The position numbers and the translations under genes are program-made. The notes below the pieces were generated by a model that saw only the letters and a list, made by a program, of their open reading frames with translations, made no database searches and was not told the origin of the DNA. From NCBI RefSeq assembly GCF_013249015.1, contig NZ_JABRPL010000002.1, positions 592,030 through 656,029 on the forward strand: 64,000 bases of DNA. Direction: 5' to 3'. Origin of the DNA: Rathayibacter agropyri (GTDB taxonomy: Bacteria > Actinomycetota > Actinomycetes > Actinomycetales > Microbacteriaceae). Numbering within the stretch: position 1 is the first letter of the stretch; every line of letters begins with the position of its first letter. This document shows, piece after piece, positions 54,183-63,028 of the stretch.

Positions 54183-54201
54183 TTAGGTTAGGGTAACCTT
54201 C
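54183..54201 (+). promoter_or_regulatory. DtxR/IdeR iron box
   Basis: TTAGGTTAGGGTAACCTTC closely matches the 19-base DtxR-family consensus TTAGGTTAGGCTAACCTAA (differences at the centre and the right end). It lies 95 bases before the siderophore-binding-protein gene, so the operon should be repressed by DtxR with ferrous iron. Confidence 0.85.
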
Positions 54202-54215
54202 GTTAGTCCTGAGAA

Positions 54216-54283
54216 CCCTGTACCCCCACCCGACTGCCCTGTACCCCCACCCGACAGCCCTGTACCCCCACCCGACAGCCCTG
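54216..54283 (+). repeat. Three 21-base tandem repeats in the iron operon leader
   Basis: CCCTGTACCCCCACCCGACAG repeats at 54216-54236 (ending CTG), 54237-54257 and 54258-54278, with a partial fourth CCCTG to 54283, ending next to the GAAGGA ribosome site. The units are C-rich and G-poor on this strand, so the leader RNA would be largely unstructured. Confidence 0.85.
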
Positions 54284-54295
54284 TGAAGGATCGCC

Positions 54296-55339
54296 GTGCC
54301 CGCCACCCGCACTCCCCTCCGCCTGACCGCCGTCGCCTCGCTCGGCCTCGCCGCGATGCTGCTCACCGCCTGCTCGGCCGACGCCGGCGCCGACGGTACC
54401 TCCGAGAGCACCGCCGCCTCCGCGAGCGAGGGTTTCCCCGTGACCGTCGACCACGCCTTCGGCAGCACCACGGTCCAGTCGGCGGACCGTGTCGTCGCGA
54501 CAAGCTGGACGAACCAGGACGTCGCGCTCGCGCTGGGCGTCACTCCCGTCGGCTTCACCCGCGCGTCCTACGGCGACGAGGACGGCGATGGTCTGCTGGC
54601 CTGGACCAAGGAGGCCCTCGATGCCGCTAGAGCCACGACTCCGAGCCTTTTCGACGAGACCGACGGCGTGCCCTTCGAGTCGATCTCGGACCTCGCCCCC
54701 GACGTGATCCTCTCGGCCTACTCCGGCATCACCCGGCAGGACTACGACACGCTCAGCCAGATCGCGCCCACCGTCGCGTACCCGGGCCTGCCCTGGGCCA
54801 CCACCTGGCAGGACTCGGCGAAGCTCGACGGAGCCGCGCTCGGGCGCGAGAAGGAGGCCGTCGCCAAAGTCGGCGAGGTCGAGAGCACGATCACCCAGAC
54901 CCTCGCCTCCCACCCGCAGCTCGCGGGCACGACCTTCATGTACGGCTGGTACAACCCGACCGACGCGAGCACCTTCACGTACTACACGCCGAACGACGCG
55001 CGGGTGAAGTTCGTCGAGGACCTCGGCCTCGACGTCGCTCCCAGCATCACCAAGCTCTCGGGCGACTCCGAGGCCTTCAGCGGCACCGTCAGCGCCGAGA
55101 ACGCCGACCAGCTCGACGCCGCGGTGCTCATTGTGTACGGCGACGACACGACCCTCGCCGCCCTGCAGGCCGATCCGCTGCTCTCCAAGATCCCAGCCGT
55201 CGCGCGCGGCTCGGTCTACGTGCTGAAGGACGGCTCCTCCGCCGCGATGGCGACCTCGTCACCCAACCTGCTGAGCATCCCGTGGGTGCTCGACGAGTAC
55301 ACCGCGGGCCTCGCCGCGGCCGCCGACAAGGTGTCGTGA
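54296..55339 (+). CDS. Iron-siderophore ABC transporter substrate-binding lipoprotein
   Basis: 347 aa from GTG 54296 after GAAGGA. Lipoprotein signal with lipobox LLTACSA at about residues 22-28. Class III (helical-backbone) binding fold: VATSWTNQDVALALGVTPVG, DLAPDVILSAYSGITRQDYD and ALQADPLLSKIPAVARGSVY. Captures a ferric siderophore outside the membrane. Its stop overlaps the permease GTG. Controlled by the upstream iron box. Confidence 0.92.
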   Translation: MPATRTPLRLTAVASLGLAAMLLTACSADAGADGTSESTAASASEGFPVTVDHAFGSTTVQSADRVVATSWTNQDVALALGVTPVGFTRASYGDEDGDGLLAWTKEALDAARATTPSLFDETDGVPFESISDLAPDVILSAYSGITRQDYDTLSQIAPTVAYPGLPWATTWQDSAKLDGAALGREKEAVAKVGEVESTITQTLASHPQLAGTTFMYGWYNPTDASTFTYYTPNDARVKFVEDLGLDVAPSITKLSGDSEAFSGTVSAENADQLDAAVLIVYGDDTTLAALQADPLLSKIPAVARGSVYVLKDGSSAAMATSSPNLLSIPWVLDEYTAGLAAAADKVS

Positions 55340-56397
55340 GCACCGGATCCGCCGCTTCCCTCGGGCGCCCCGGACGCGACAGTTCTCGCGGCCGGGGCGC
55401 TTCCGGGCGTGCCCGGCTCCGGATGCTCGCGCTGGCCGCGGCGCTCCTCGCCGTCGCGTCCGTGCTTTCCCTCGTGTATGGCTCCCGCGAGATCCCGCTC
55501 GCCGAGATATGGCCGGCGCTGACCGCCCCAGATTCCGCCTCGATTGTCGACGCGGCAGTGCAGGGCCGGGTGCCGCGGACGATCCTCGCCATTCTCGTCG
55601 GCGCCGCACTCGGGCTCGCGGGCGCGGTGATGCAGGGGCTGACCCGCAATCCGCTGGCCGACCCGGGCATCCTGGGCCTCAACTCCGGAGCCTCGCTCGC
55701 CGTGGTGCTCGGCATCGCGGGCGTCGGCGCGACGAGCCTGCCGCAGTTCATTTGGCTCGCATTCCTCGGCGCGGCAGCCGCGGGAGCCTTCGTCTATGCC
55801 GTGGCCTCGCTCGGGCGCGAGGGCGCGACTCCACTCACCCTCGCCCTCGCCGGAGCCGCCACCGCCGCGGCGCTCACCTCGCTCATCAGCGCCGTCCTCC
55901 TCACTCAGGAGACGACGCTCAATCGCTTCCGGTTCTGGCAGGTCGGCGGAGTGGGCGGGGCCGAGACGGCGAGCATCGTGCAGGTCCTGCCCTTCTTCGC
56001 GGTCGGCGCGGTACTCGCGTTCTCGAGCGCCCGCGGACTGGACGCCCTGGCCCTGGGCGATGACCTGGCGACGGGTCTCGGCCGTCGCGTCGGGCGCATC
56101 CGCCTGGTCGCGGGCGTCGCCGCGGTGCTGCTCTGTGGAGCCGCGACCGCGATCGCCGGGCCGATCGGCTTCATTGGGCTGGTGGTGCCGCACCTCGCTC
56201 GCCGCGTCACCGGGCCCGCGCACGCCTGGCTGCTCCCCTCCTCCGCTCTACTCGGCGCGCTGCTGCTGCTCGTCGCCGACGTGGTCGGGCGCGTCGTCGC
56301 CCGGCCGAGCGACGTGGAGGTCGGGATCGTCACGGCGCTGATCGGCGCGCCCGTCTTGATCGCAATCGTGCGGCGCTCGAAGGTGCGAGCGCTGTGA
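55336..56397 (+). CDS. FecCD-family iron-siderophore permease
   Basis: 353 aa from GTG 55336 (GTGA overlap). Eight or more membrane segments; family signatures RVPRTILAILVGAALGLAGA, MQGLTRNPLADPGILGLNSG and GFIGLVVPHLARRVTGPAHA are all present. Forms a heterodimeric channel with the next gene product. Standard length. Confidence 0.95.
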   Translation: MSTGSAASLGRPGRDSSRGRGASGRARLRMLALAAALLAVASVLSLVYGSREIPLAEIWPALTAPDSASIVDAAVQGRVPRTILAILVGAALGLAGAVMQGLTRNPLADPGILGLNSGASLAVVLGIAGVGATSLPQFIWLAFLGAAAAGAFVYAVASLGREGATPLTLALAGAATAAALTSLISAVLLTQETTLNRFRFWQVGGVGGAETASIVQVLPFFAVGAVLAFSSARGLDALALGDDLATGLGRRVGRIRLVAGVAAVLLCGAATAIAGPIGFIGLVVPHLARRVTGPAHAWLLPSSALLGALLLLVADVVGRVVARPSDVEVGIVTALIGAPVLIAIVRRSKVRAL

Positions 56398-57458
56398 GCG
56401 CGGGAGTCGCAGTCGGAGTCGTCAGCGCAGGCACCGTGACGGGACGCCGTCGCCGCCAACGCCGCACGCTGATCGGCTGCGGTGTGCTCGCCGCCCTGGC
56501 GCTCGCACTCGTCGTCGTGTCGCTCACAGTCGGTAGCACGGTGTATTCGGTGCCGCAGGTCGTCCGCGTGATCCTCGGCGAGACGGTACCCGGCGCCTCG
56601 TTCACGGTCGGCACACTGCGGTTGCCGCGCACGATCACCGCCGTGCTGGTCGGCGCAGGATTCGGGATGGGCGGCGTGATCTTCCAGACGATGCTGCGCA
56701 ACGCTCTCGCCAGCCCCGACATCATCGGCGTCACGTCGGGGGCGAGCGCAGCGGCCGTCGTCGCCATCGCCTTCTTCGGGCTCTCGGGAGGCGCGGTCTC
56801 GGCGATTGCCGTCGCCGCCGGGCTCGCTACCGCGCTGCTCATCGCGGCTCTCGCCGAGGGCTCTGGAGTGATGGGGGCACGGCTCATCCTGATCGGCATC
56901 GGCGTCGCGGCGATGTTCCAGAGCGTCATCGCCTACGTGCAGACGCGCGCCGAGGTTGAGGACGTGCAGGAGTCGCTGCGCTGGCTCACCGGCAGTCTCA
57001 ATTCCACCGCGTGGCCGGCCGTGCCTCCGCTCGCGCTCGCGATGCTCGTGCTGGTGCCGCTCGCGCTGCTGCTCGCGGGCCGGCTGTCGGTGCTGCAACT
57101 GGGCGATGAGTCGGCGACGGCACTCGGACTCGACGTGCGCCGCAGCCGCCTGGCGTTGCTCGCGGTCGGCGTGGGGCTCGTCGCCGTCGCGACGGCCGCC
57201 ACGGGTCCGATCGCTTTCGTAGCCTTCGTCTCCGGGCCGATCGCGCGGCGCCTGCTGCCGAGCGCGCGCACACTCCTCCTCCCCTCCGCCCTCGTCGGCG
57301 TGGTCGTCGTGCTTGCCGCCGACCTGCTCGCGCAGCACGTGGTGGGCGCGCTGTTCTCGGGCGCCCGCTTCCCGGTCGGAGTCGTCACCGGCGTGCTCGG
57401 CGCCCCATTCCTGCTCTGGCTCCTCGCCCGCCGCACCCGCACCGGAGGCTCCCTGTGA
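56394..57458 (+). CDS. FecCD-family iron-siderophore permease (second subunit)
   Basis: 354 aa from GTG 56394 (GTGA overlap with the first permease). Signatures RLPRTITAVLVGAGFGMGGV, RNALASPDIIGVTSGASAAA and GPIAFVAFVSGPIARRLLPS. Divergent enough from subunit one to be its partner and not a recent duplicate. Confidence 0.95.
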   Translation: MSAGVAVGVVSAGTVTGRRRRQRRTLIGCGVLAALALALVVVSLTVGSTVYSVPQVVRVILGETVPGASFTVGTLRLPRTITAVLVGAGFGMGGVIFQTMLRNALASPDIIGVTSGASAAAVVAIAFFGLSGGAVSAIAVAAGLATALLIAALAEGSGVMGARLILIGIGVAAMFQSVIAYVQTRAEVEDVQESLRWLTGSLNSTAWPAVPPLALAMLVLVPLALLLAGRLSVLQLGDESATALGLDVRRSRLALLAVGVGLVAVATAATGPIAFVAFVSGPIARRLLPSARTLLLPSALVGVVVVLAADLLAQHVVGALFSGARFPVGVVTGVLGAPFLLWLLARRTRTGGSL

Positions 57459-58258
57459 CCGCACCGCACACCCTCAGCGCCGACGCGGTGACCCTCGCGT
57501 ACGACGAGCGCGTGGTCATTGACGGGCTCTCGCTCACCGTGCCGACCAGCGCGATCAGCGTCATCGTCGGCGCGAACGCCTGCGGAAAGTCGACGCTCCT
57601 GCGGGCGATGGCCAGGCTCATCACTCCGCGTTCCGGCAGCGTGCTGCTCGATGGGCAGGCGATCCACCGGCTTCCCACGCGGCAGGTCGCGCAGCAAGTG
57701 GGGCTGTTGCCGCAGACGCCGATCGCGCCGGAGGGAATCGCCGTCTCGGACCTCGTCGCACGCGGGCGCTACCCGCACCGGGGGCTGTTCGGGCGCGGCT
57801 CGGGAGGCGATGACGACGCGATCGTCGAGGATGCCCTGCGCGACACGGGCACGCTCGAGCTCGCCGATCGTGCCGTGGATGAGCTTTCGGGTGGGCAGCG
57901 GCAGCGGGTGTGGATCGCGATGGCGCTGGCGCAGCGCACCGACGTGCTCCTGCTGGATGAGCCGACGACCTACCTCGATGTGTCGCACCAGGTAGAAGTG
58001 CTGGATCTGCTCACCGACCTGAACCGCTCGCGAGGCACCACGATCGTGATCGTCCTGCACGACCTGAACCTGGCGGCTCGCTACGCCGACCACCTATTCG
58101 CCGTCCGCTCGGGCGCGCTGTACGCCTCCGGGACCCCTGCCGAGGTAGTCACCGCGGACACCGTGCGCGCCGTGTTCGGGATGGAGTCGCGCGTGATCGA
58201 GGACCCGGTGTCTCGGACACCGCTGGTGCTGCCGATCGGCCGGCACCACTCGGGGTGA
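57455..58258 (+). CDS. Iron-siderophore ABC transporter ATPase
   Basis: 267 aa from GTG 57455 (GTGA overlap). Walker A GANACGKSTLLRAM (the usual Gly-Cys-Gly region is ANACGKST), signature VDELSGGQRQRVWIAMALAQ, Walker B DVLLLDEPTTYLDVSHQ and switch His in VIVLHDLNLAARYADHL. Energises uptake at the cytoplasmic face. Last gene of the iron operon; next gene is convergent 35 bases away. Confidence 0.95.
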   Translation: MTAPHTLSADAVTLAYDERVVIDGLSLTVPTSAISVIVGANACGKSTLLRAMARLITPRSGSVLLDGQAIHRLPTRQVAQQVGLLPQTPIAPEGIAVSDLVARGRYPHRGLFGRGSGGDDDAIVEDALRDTGTLELADRAVDELSGGQRQRVWIAMALAQRTDVLLLDEPTTYLDVSHQVEVLDLLTDLNRSRGTTIVIVLHDLNLAARYADHLFAVRSGALYASGTPAEVVTADTVRAVFGMESRVIEDPVSRTPLVLPIGRHHSG

Positions 58259-58293
58259 CCCCCGCCGCCGGGGTTCCCTCAGCCGAAGGCGCG

Positions 58294-59298
58294 CTACCGC
58301 GGCGGGCCGAGGGAGCCGCCCGAGCGCCACGGGCCGGCGAGACGCTCCTGGAGGAGCGGCGCGGCCGGGTCGGCGAGGCGCGCGAGCAGTGCCTCCACCC
58401 CGCGGCGGCCCAGCTCGCGGCCCGGCGCCACCAGCAGCTCCAGAGTCGGGTCGGCCAGGTCGGCGACATCCGGGTCGGAGGCGAGGAGCACGATCGAGAG
58501 GTCGTCGGGGACGCGCAGCCCACGGTGCCGCAGCTCGTGCGCGAAGCCGACGGCGGCGCCTCCGTTGATGATGACGACCGCCGTGACGGAGTCGGTCTCG
58601 AGCGAACGGGCCAGCCCGCGGCCACCGGCGGGTGACTCCTCGCAGCGCAGCAGCACGCCCGAGACACCGCGAACCGCGCACACGCGCTCGAACGTCTCCT
58701 GCGTGCGCGCGTACGGCCCGAAGTCGGCCGCTCCCTCCCTCTCGGGGCCGAGCACCAGCGCCACCCGCTCATGCCCCAACCCGGCAAGGCGTCCGAGCGC
58801 CTCCTCGACCATCCCCTCGAAGTCAATGTCGACCCAGTCGAGCGCCGACGGATCGCGGGTGCGTCCGATCAGGGCGAAGGGAGTTCCGGAGTCACGCAGG
58901 ACCGGCACACGCTCGTCCTCGCTGGTCACCTGCATCAGCACGACGCCGTCGATCAGCCCATCGGCGCGCAGGTCGGCAAGCCGCTCGGATCCGCCGACCG
59001 TCGGCCACAGGACGATCGAGTGACCCTGCTCCGCGGCAGCCTCCGCGGCCCCGAGGAGGAAAGAGGTCGCGGTGTTCAGCGGCCGGCTCGACACGAGCGG
59101 ATAGACGACCGCGATGATCCCGGAGCGGCGACGCGCAAGGGCGCGGGCCAGGGCGTGCGGGCGGAAGCCGAGCTCGCGCATGGCCGCCTGCACCCGCTCG
59201 CGGGTCTCGGGCGAGACGGGCTTGGAGTCGTTCACGACGAACGAGACCGTGGCGATCGACACGCCCGCGAGGCGCGCGACGTCCCTCATCGTGGCCAC
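58294..59298 (-). CDS. LacI-family regulator of the second ThuA/Gfo-Idh module
   Basis: 334 aa from GTG 59298 with GGAGGAGG upstream. HTH TMRDVARLAGVSIATVSFVV, hinge FRPHALARALARRRSG, effector domain with ADGLIDGVVLMQVTSEDERV and a C-terminus ending in a shortened arm (GPWRSGGSLGPPR). Divergent from the ThuA gene, with a well-formed LacI operator between them. Confidence 0.9.
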   Translation of the reverse strand: MATMRDVARLAGVSIATVSFVVNDSKPVSPETRERVQAAMRELGFRPHALARALARRRSGIIAVVYPLVSSRPLNTATSFLLGAAEAAAEQGHSIVLWPTVGGSERLADLRADGLIDGVVLMQVTSEDERVPVLRDSGTPFALIGRTRDPSALDWVDIDFEGMVEEALGRLAGLGHERVALVLGPEREGAADFGPYARTQETFERVCAVRGVSGVLLRCEESPAGGRGLARSLETDSVTAVVIINGGAAVGFAHELRHRGLRVPDDLSIVLLASDPDVADLADPTLELLVAPGRELGRRGVEALLARLADPAAPLLQERLAGPWRSGGSLGPPR

Positions 59299-59373
59299 GC
59301 GGCCTCCTCCGGATCGGGTGCCAGCCCGCGGTTGACGCGGGGCGGACGTCTCCCGCATCCTAGGAGACGCGAA

Positions 59374-59391
59374 TGGTAAAGCGGTTAACCA
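59374..59391. promoter_or_regulatory. LacI-type operator
   Basis: TGGTAAAGCGGTTAACCA has a central CG and pairs at 7 of 9 symmetric positions, the classical LacI/GalR operator shape. It lies midway between the divergent LacI (59298) and ThuA (59446) starts. Confidence 0.65.
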
Positions 59392-59445
59392 CGCTTCGAT
59401 CTCTCCACTGCCGCCCCCCTCTCCACCGCCGAAGAAGGACTCCCC

Positions 59446-60225
59446 GTGACCACACCCTCCTCCCCCGTCCGCGTCCTCGTCTGGGGCGAGAACCGCCACG
59501 AGCAGATCGAGGAGAAGGTCCGCGTGATCTACCCCGACGGCATGCACGCGACCATCGCCGAGGGCATCCGCGCAAACCTCGGCGAGAACGCCAGAGTTTT
59601 GACCACCACGCTCGACGAGCCCGAGCACGGACTCACCGAGGAGGTCCTCGACGCCACCGACGTGCTCGTCTGGTGGGGCCACATGGCGCACGGCGACGTC
59701 GCCGACGAGATCGTCGAGCGCGTCCAGCGCCACGTCCTCTCGGGCATGGGCCTCGTGGTGCTGCACTCCGGCCACTGGTCGAAGATTTTCGGCAAGCTGA
59801 TGGGCACCACCTGCACGCTGCGCTGGCGCTCGGAGCAGGACCGCGAGCTGGTCTGGACCGTCGATCCGACGCATCCGATCGCGCAGGGCGTGCCGCACCC
59901 ATTCGTCATCCCGCAGCAGGAGATGTACGGCGAATTCTTCGATGTGCCAGCCCCCGACGAGCTGGTCTTCCTCTCGACCTTCTCGGGCGGCGAGGTATTC
60001 CGCTCCGGGATGACGTGGAAGCGCGGCCACGGACGCATCTTCTTCTTCTCGCCCGGCGACCAGGACTACCCCGTCTACCACCAGGAGGAGGTGCGCCGCG
60101 TGATCGCGAACGGTGTCGAGTGGGCCAGGTCCTCGCGTCCCGAGCGCCGCCTACCGGTGCTCCAGCGCTACCGCACCGAGGACTTCCACAACGGCGAGGA
60201 CTACGAGGGGACGCTGGTCCGATGA
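59446..60225 (+). CDS. ThuA-domain protein (second copy)
   Basis: 259 aa from GTG 59446 after AAGGA. ThuA motifs: [59 protein letters not shown] and [20 protein letters not shown]. Clearly diverged from the ThuA protein at 47564, so the two modules are not a recent duplication. Stop overlaps the Gfo/Idh start (ATGA). Confidence 0.92.
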   Translation: MTTPSSPVRVLVWGENRHEQIEEKVRVIYPDGMHATIAEGIRANLGENARVLTTTLDEPEHGLTEEVLDATDVLVWWGHMAHGDVADEIVERVQRHVLSGMGLVVLHSGHWSKIFGKLMGTTCTLRWRSEQDRELVWTVDPTHPIAQGVPHPFVIPQQEMYGEFFDVPAPDELVFLSTFSGGEVFRSGMTWKRGHGRIFFFSPGDQDYPVYHQEEVRRVIANGVEWARSSRPERRLPVLQRYRTEDFHNGEDYEGTLVR

Positions 60226-61310
60226 CGCTGCGCATCGTCCAGGTCGGGGCCGGCGCGATGGGGCGCGCGTGGATCCGCACCCTCCGTGACTCCCCCGATG
60301 TCGAGCTGGTCGGGCTCGTCGATCTCGACGTCGATCTCGCTGCGCGCGCCGCGGAGGAGGAGGGGGTCGCGCCGGTCGCGGTCGGCACCTCCGTCGCCGA
60401 GGTCGCCGCTCGCTCCGGAGCCGAGGCCGTGGTCAACGTGACCGTGCCGCGCGCGCACCTGCCGGTGAGCACGGAGGCGCTGTTCGCCGGGCTGCCCGTG
60501 CTCTCGGAGAAGCCGATCGCGCCGACCATCGCCGAGGCGCTCGTGCTCGCGGCGACGGCCGAAGCATCCGGCCAGCTGCTGATGACCAGCCAGTCGCGGC
60601 GCTACTACGCGGCGATCGCCGCCTTCCGCGAGCAGATCGCCGGACTCGGACAGCTGGGGACCGCGTCCGTGCATTTCGCGAAGGCGCCGCGCTTCGGCGG
60701 CTTCCGGGACGAGATGGACCACGTGCTGCTGGTCGACATGGCGATCCACGCCTTCGACGCGGCGCGGTACCTGCTCGACAGCGACCCCGTCGCGGTCTAC
60801 TGCGAGGAGTACAACCCAGGCTGGAGCTGGTACGCCGACGGAGCCGCGGCGACCGCGGTGTTCGAGTTCGCCGGCGGGGTGCGCTTCAGCTACACGGGCA
60901 GTTGGTGCGCCGACGGACTCGAGACGTCGTGGAACGGCGACTGGCACGTGAACGGCGCAGGCGGCACCGCGCACTGGGACGGGGACGCGGCCCCGGAGTG
61001 GCAGTCGCGCGAGTCGGAGTCGGTGCAGGTCGCGTCGCTCGAGCCGACGCCGGAGGAGATCGCCGGTTCGCTCGCCGAGTTCGTGCGGGTGCTGGGCACG
61101 GGGGCGGTGCCCTCGGGCGAGGTGCACTCGAACGTGCGGAGCCTCGCGATGGTGGAGGCGGCGGTCCGCTCCTCCGAGACGGGCGCGCGGGTTCAGCTGG
61201 ACGACGTGCTAGAGGACGGCTACGCCGAGGCGCTGGGCCTGGCGCGCGACGGCCGCGTGCAGGCGGCGCTCGCCTCCTGGGGCTCGGCCGCGGCGGGGCT
61301 CGTGCGCTGA
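60222..61310 (+). CDS. Gfo/Idh/MocA-family oxidoreductase (second copy)
   Basis: 362 aa. Rossmann GxGxxG in [23 protein letters not shown] in [20 protein letters not shown], active-site region [20 protein letters not shown] (DxxxH). NAD(P)-dependent sugar dehydrogenase paired with the ThuA protein. Followed by a strong hairpin. Confidence 0.92.
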   Translation: MTLRIVQVGAGAMGRAWIRTLRDSPDVELVGLVDLDVDLAARAAEEEGVAPVAVGTSVAEVAARSGAEAVVNVTVPRAHLPVSTEALFAGLPVLSEKPIAPTIAEALVLAATAEASGQLLMTSQSRRYYAAIAAFREQIAGLGQLGTASVHFAKAPRFGGFRDEMDHVLLVDMAIHAFDAARYLLDSDPVAVYCEEYNPGWSWYADGAAATAVFEFAGGVRFSYTGSWCADGLETSWNGDWHVNGAGGTAHWDGDAAPEWQSRESESVQVASLEPTPEEIAGSLAEFVRVLGTGAVPSGEVHSNVRSLAMVEAAVRSSETGARVQLDDVLEDGYAEALGLARDGRVQAALASWGSAAAGLVR

Positions 61311-61324
61311 CGGGTCCCGACCCG

Positions 61325-61376
61325 GGGAACCCCGTCCAGGGAGCCCGTTGGTGATGGCTCCCTCGACGGGGTTCCC
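61325..61376 (+). terminator. GGGAACCCCG hairpin after the second Gfo/Idh gene
   Basis: Arms 61325-61345 and 61356-61376 pair at 20 of 21 positions (GGGAACCCCGTC and its complement; one C-C mismatch) with a 10-base loop. Same family as 49363-49419, which also follows a Gfo/Idh gene. Confidence 0.8.
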
Positions 61377-61393
61377 TGAGTCGAGGGGCGGGC

Positions 61394-61623
61394 CTGGCCC
61401 TGGAGTCTCAGCCGCTGGATCCGGCGGTCGTCCCGGAGGCCGCGATGCCGATCGGCTCGGCCAGGTGCTGGGGGACCTGCTCGAGAACGGCGCCCGCTTC
61501 GCCCGCTCCCGGATCGACGTGTCCGTCGAGGCCAGGGCCGGCTCCGTCTCGATCACTATGGACGACGACGGCCCGGGCCTCGCCGAGGGCGACCGCGAAC
61601 GCGTGCTCGACCGGCTGGTCCGC
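61394..61623 (+). pseudogene. Fragment of a sensor histidine kinase (HATPase domain)
   Basis: LALESQPLDPAVVPEA in one frame is followed after a shift near 61440 by DADRLGQVLGDLLENGARFA and VSITMDDDGPGLAEGDRERV, the N-box and G1 box of a HATPase_c domain. The remainder of the kinase, including HisKA and later boxes, is missing. An apparently open frame from 61348 to 62598 joins this remnant to an unrelated gene by chance. Confidence 0.75.
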
Positions 61624-61674
61624 CTCGCGCGGCCGTTCTTCCTTCTGCCTAGCTCGAGTAATCGCGTCATTCAA

Positions 61675-61815
61675 CTTGACCGCGTCATTCAACCAATCCG
61701 GCTCCAGCCCGTGCGCCGCACTCATGTCGGCCGCGATCCGGCGCATAGCGCCCGTGGGCTGGACGAGGGCATCGACGTCACGGGAAACTCGCTGAGCGAC
61801 AAAGCCGGGAGTGTC
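61675..61815 (-). pseudogene. Fragment of a DUF6036-type nucleotidyltransferase
   Basis: Minus-strand translation reads GFVAQRVSRDVDALVQPTG then AADMSAAHGLEPDWLNDAVK, matching DUF6036-like nucleotidyltransferases (toxin-like partners of XRE antitoxins). No start codon in context and the protein ends abruptly. At the break LNDA is repeated by a direct repeat GCGTCATTCAA, a likely scar of the rearrangement. Confidence 0.65.
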
Positions 61816-61866
61816 TCACGTCTCATTCACCGTCAACGTCTCCCGGGTGCGTCTCTGCGAGTAGAG

Positions 61867-62178
61867 CTACGCGGCAGCGGGCCGCGAGGCGAGGACGGTC
61901 GTCTCGGCCACCTCGATGTCGACCGTCACACACGGCTCATCTTCGCTCCCCGGCGCAGGGAGGAGTCGCGCGGTCCCGAAGATGCTCACCAGATCCCCGA
62001 CCCGCACGGTCGCGAGTGTCGTCATCACCACGCTGCCGCCGCACATCGCGTAAACGACGGCATCCGCGACGTCGGGCTGCTCGATCAGGCAGGAGAACAC
62101 CACACGGCCGGCATCCGTGCTCACATCCAACGGCTCGGGAGCTCCGACCACCCGACCGGTCATCATCGTCAGCAGCAT
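61867..62178 (-). CDS. Small OB-fold-like protein (103 aa)
   Basis: ATG 62178 with AAGGAG at ideal distance. Beta-rich: MTGRVVGAPEPLDVSTDAGR, VVFSCLIEQ, VGDLVSIFGTARLLPAPG and CVTVDIEVAETTVLA. The pattern of an initial VTGRVV strand and a later GDLVSIFGTARL resembles single-stranded-DNA-binding OB folds, but it is too short for SSB proper and lacks its tail. Divergent from the HTH gene next to it. Confidence 0.6.
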   Translation of the reverse strand: MLLTMMTGRVVGAPEPLDVSTDAGRVVFSCLIEQPDVADAVVYAMCGGSVVMTTLATVRVGDLVSIFGTARLLPAPGSEDEPCVTVDIEVAETTVLASRPAAA

Positions 62179-62265
62179 GGGCACTCCTTGGGGTCGTGGC
62201 ATGTTTTGGGAGACCTCCCGTCTCCCCAATGCCTGCCGTTCTTCATAGCCCCGACACTGGGGGAC

Positions 62266-62598
62266 ATGGGCGAACGTGCTGACCCTTTTGGCTTTCCAGA
62301 CGAGTTCGATCGCGCTATGGACGTGCTGAATACGAAGGTCCGCGTCGCCATCCTGCTCGAGCTCCGCAAGCACGGTCCGTCAACGCCGATCCGGCTCGCC
62401 GAGCAGCTCCGCCTGAATCGCGCGCTCGTTCGCCGGAATCTCCTCGCGCTCGAGCAACTGGGGATCGTCGACGTCCACCCGCCGCGCTCGGAGACCGACG
62501 TCCGCAAGCGCTACTTCTCCATCAACGACGCAGCCCTCGCGGCCGTCCTCGACACCGTGCAAACGCTTGCCGCCGATTCGGAAGACCGGGAGCCGTAG
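62266..62598 (+). CDS. ArsR-like winged-HTH regulator (110 aa)
   Basis: ATG 62266 after a G-run. DNA-binding core: AMDVLNTKVRVAILLELRKH, STPIRLAEQLRLNRALVRRN (recognition helix), then QLGIVDVHPPRSETDVRKRY wing. No metal-site Cys is seen, so a generic ArsR/HTH_24-like regulator. Divergent from the OB-fold-like gene over 87 bases; possible autoregulation. Confidence 0.75.
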   Translation: MGERADPFGFPDEFDRAMDVLNTKVRVAILLELRKHGPSTPIRLAEQLRLNRALVRRNLLALEQLGIVDVHPPRSETDVRKRYFSINDAALAAVLDTVQTLAADSEDREP

Positions 62599-62791
62599 CG
62601 GCGAGCGACCGAGCGACCGACGCCTAGCAGCGTCACCTTGTGGCGCTGTACTGGGCCGGCGGCCAGCGGGGGCTCGATCGCCACTCGGAGGAGACTTCCG
62701 TGACGTTGGCGCTCCCCTCGCTCAGACGCGTGAGCTCGACTGAAGCCGTGTCACCGCGGCGGAGGGCACGCCCTTCGGGCCGTCAAGCGCC

Positions 62792-62971
62792 GTGGCGTTC
62801 GACGTACTCACCCATCGCTCGGCGAGCTTAAGCACTGAACTCGATGCCCTCGGCCGCGGCGAGCCCGTCGCTGCCCACTGCACCGCGGGCTCCGCGGGGT
62901 CACCGTATCCCGACCACCGATGGAACCCAGTTGGAGGGACAACCTTTGTCATATTTCCAGTTCCGTCGTAG
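62792..62971 (+). pseudogene. C-terminal remnant of a gene (59 codons)
   Basis: GTG 62792 to TAG 62971 encodes a clean high-GC3 stretch including FDVLTHRSASLSTELDALGR and YPDHRWNPVGGTTFVIFP. A good ribosome site and GTG at 62700 open a different frame (VTLALPSLRRVSS) that may be the start of the same gene, implying a frameshift near 62745. Family unknown. Confidence 0.4.
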
Positions 62972-63028
62972 GTTCGAAAGGACACGATCAGTGCTTCGCT
63001 CCGCGAAGCCGTCACCCTGGGGGTATGG

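Noticed and set aside
57455-58258. ANACGKST Walker A as a mutated P-loop
   Set aside because: GxxxCGKST with Ala-Cys is common in FecE-type ATPases; the Lys and Ser needed for nucleotide binding are present.
61348-62598. A single 416-codon open frame
   Set aside because: It joins a kinase fragment, the complement of a different gene and a complete ArsR-like regulator; the latter has its own ATG at 62266. Chance openness in high-GC DNA.
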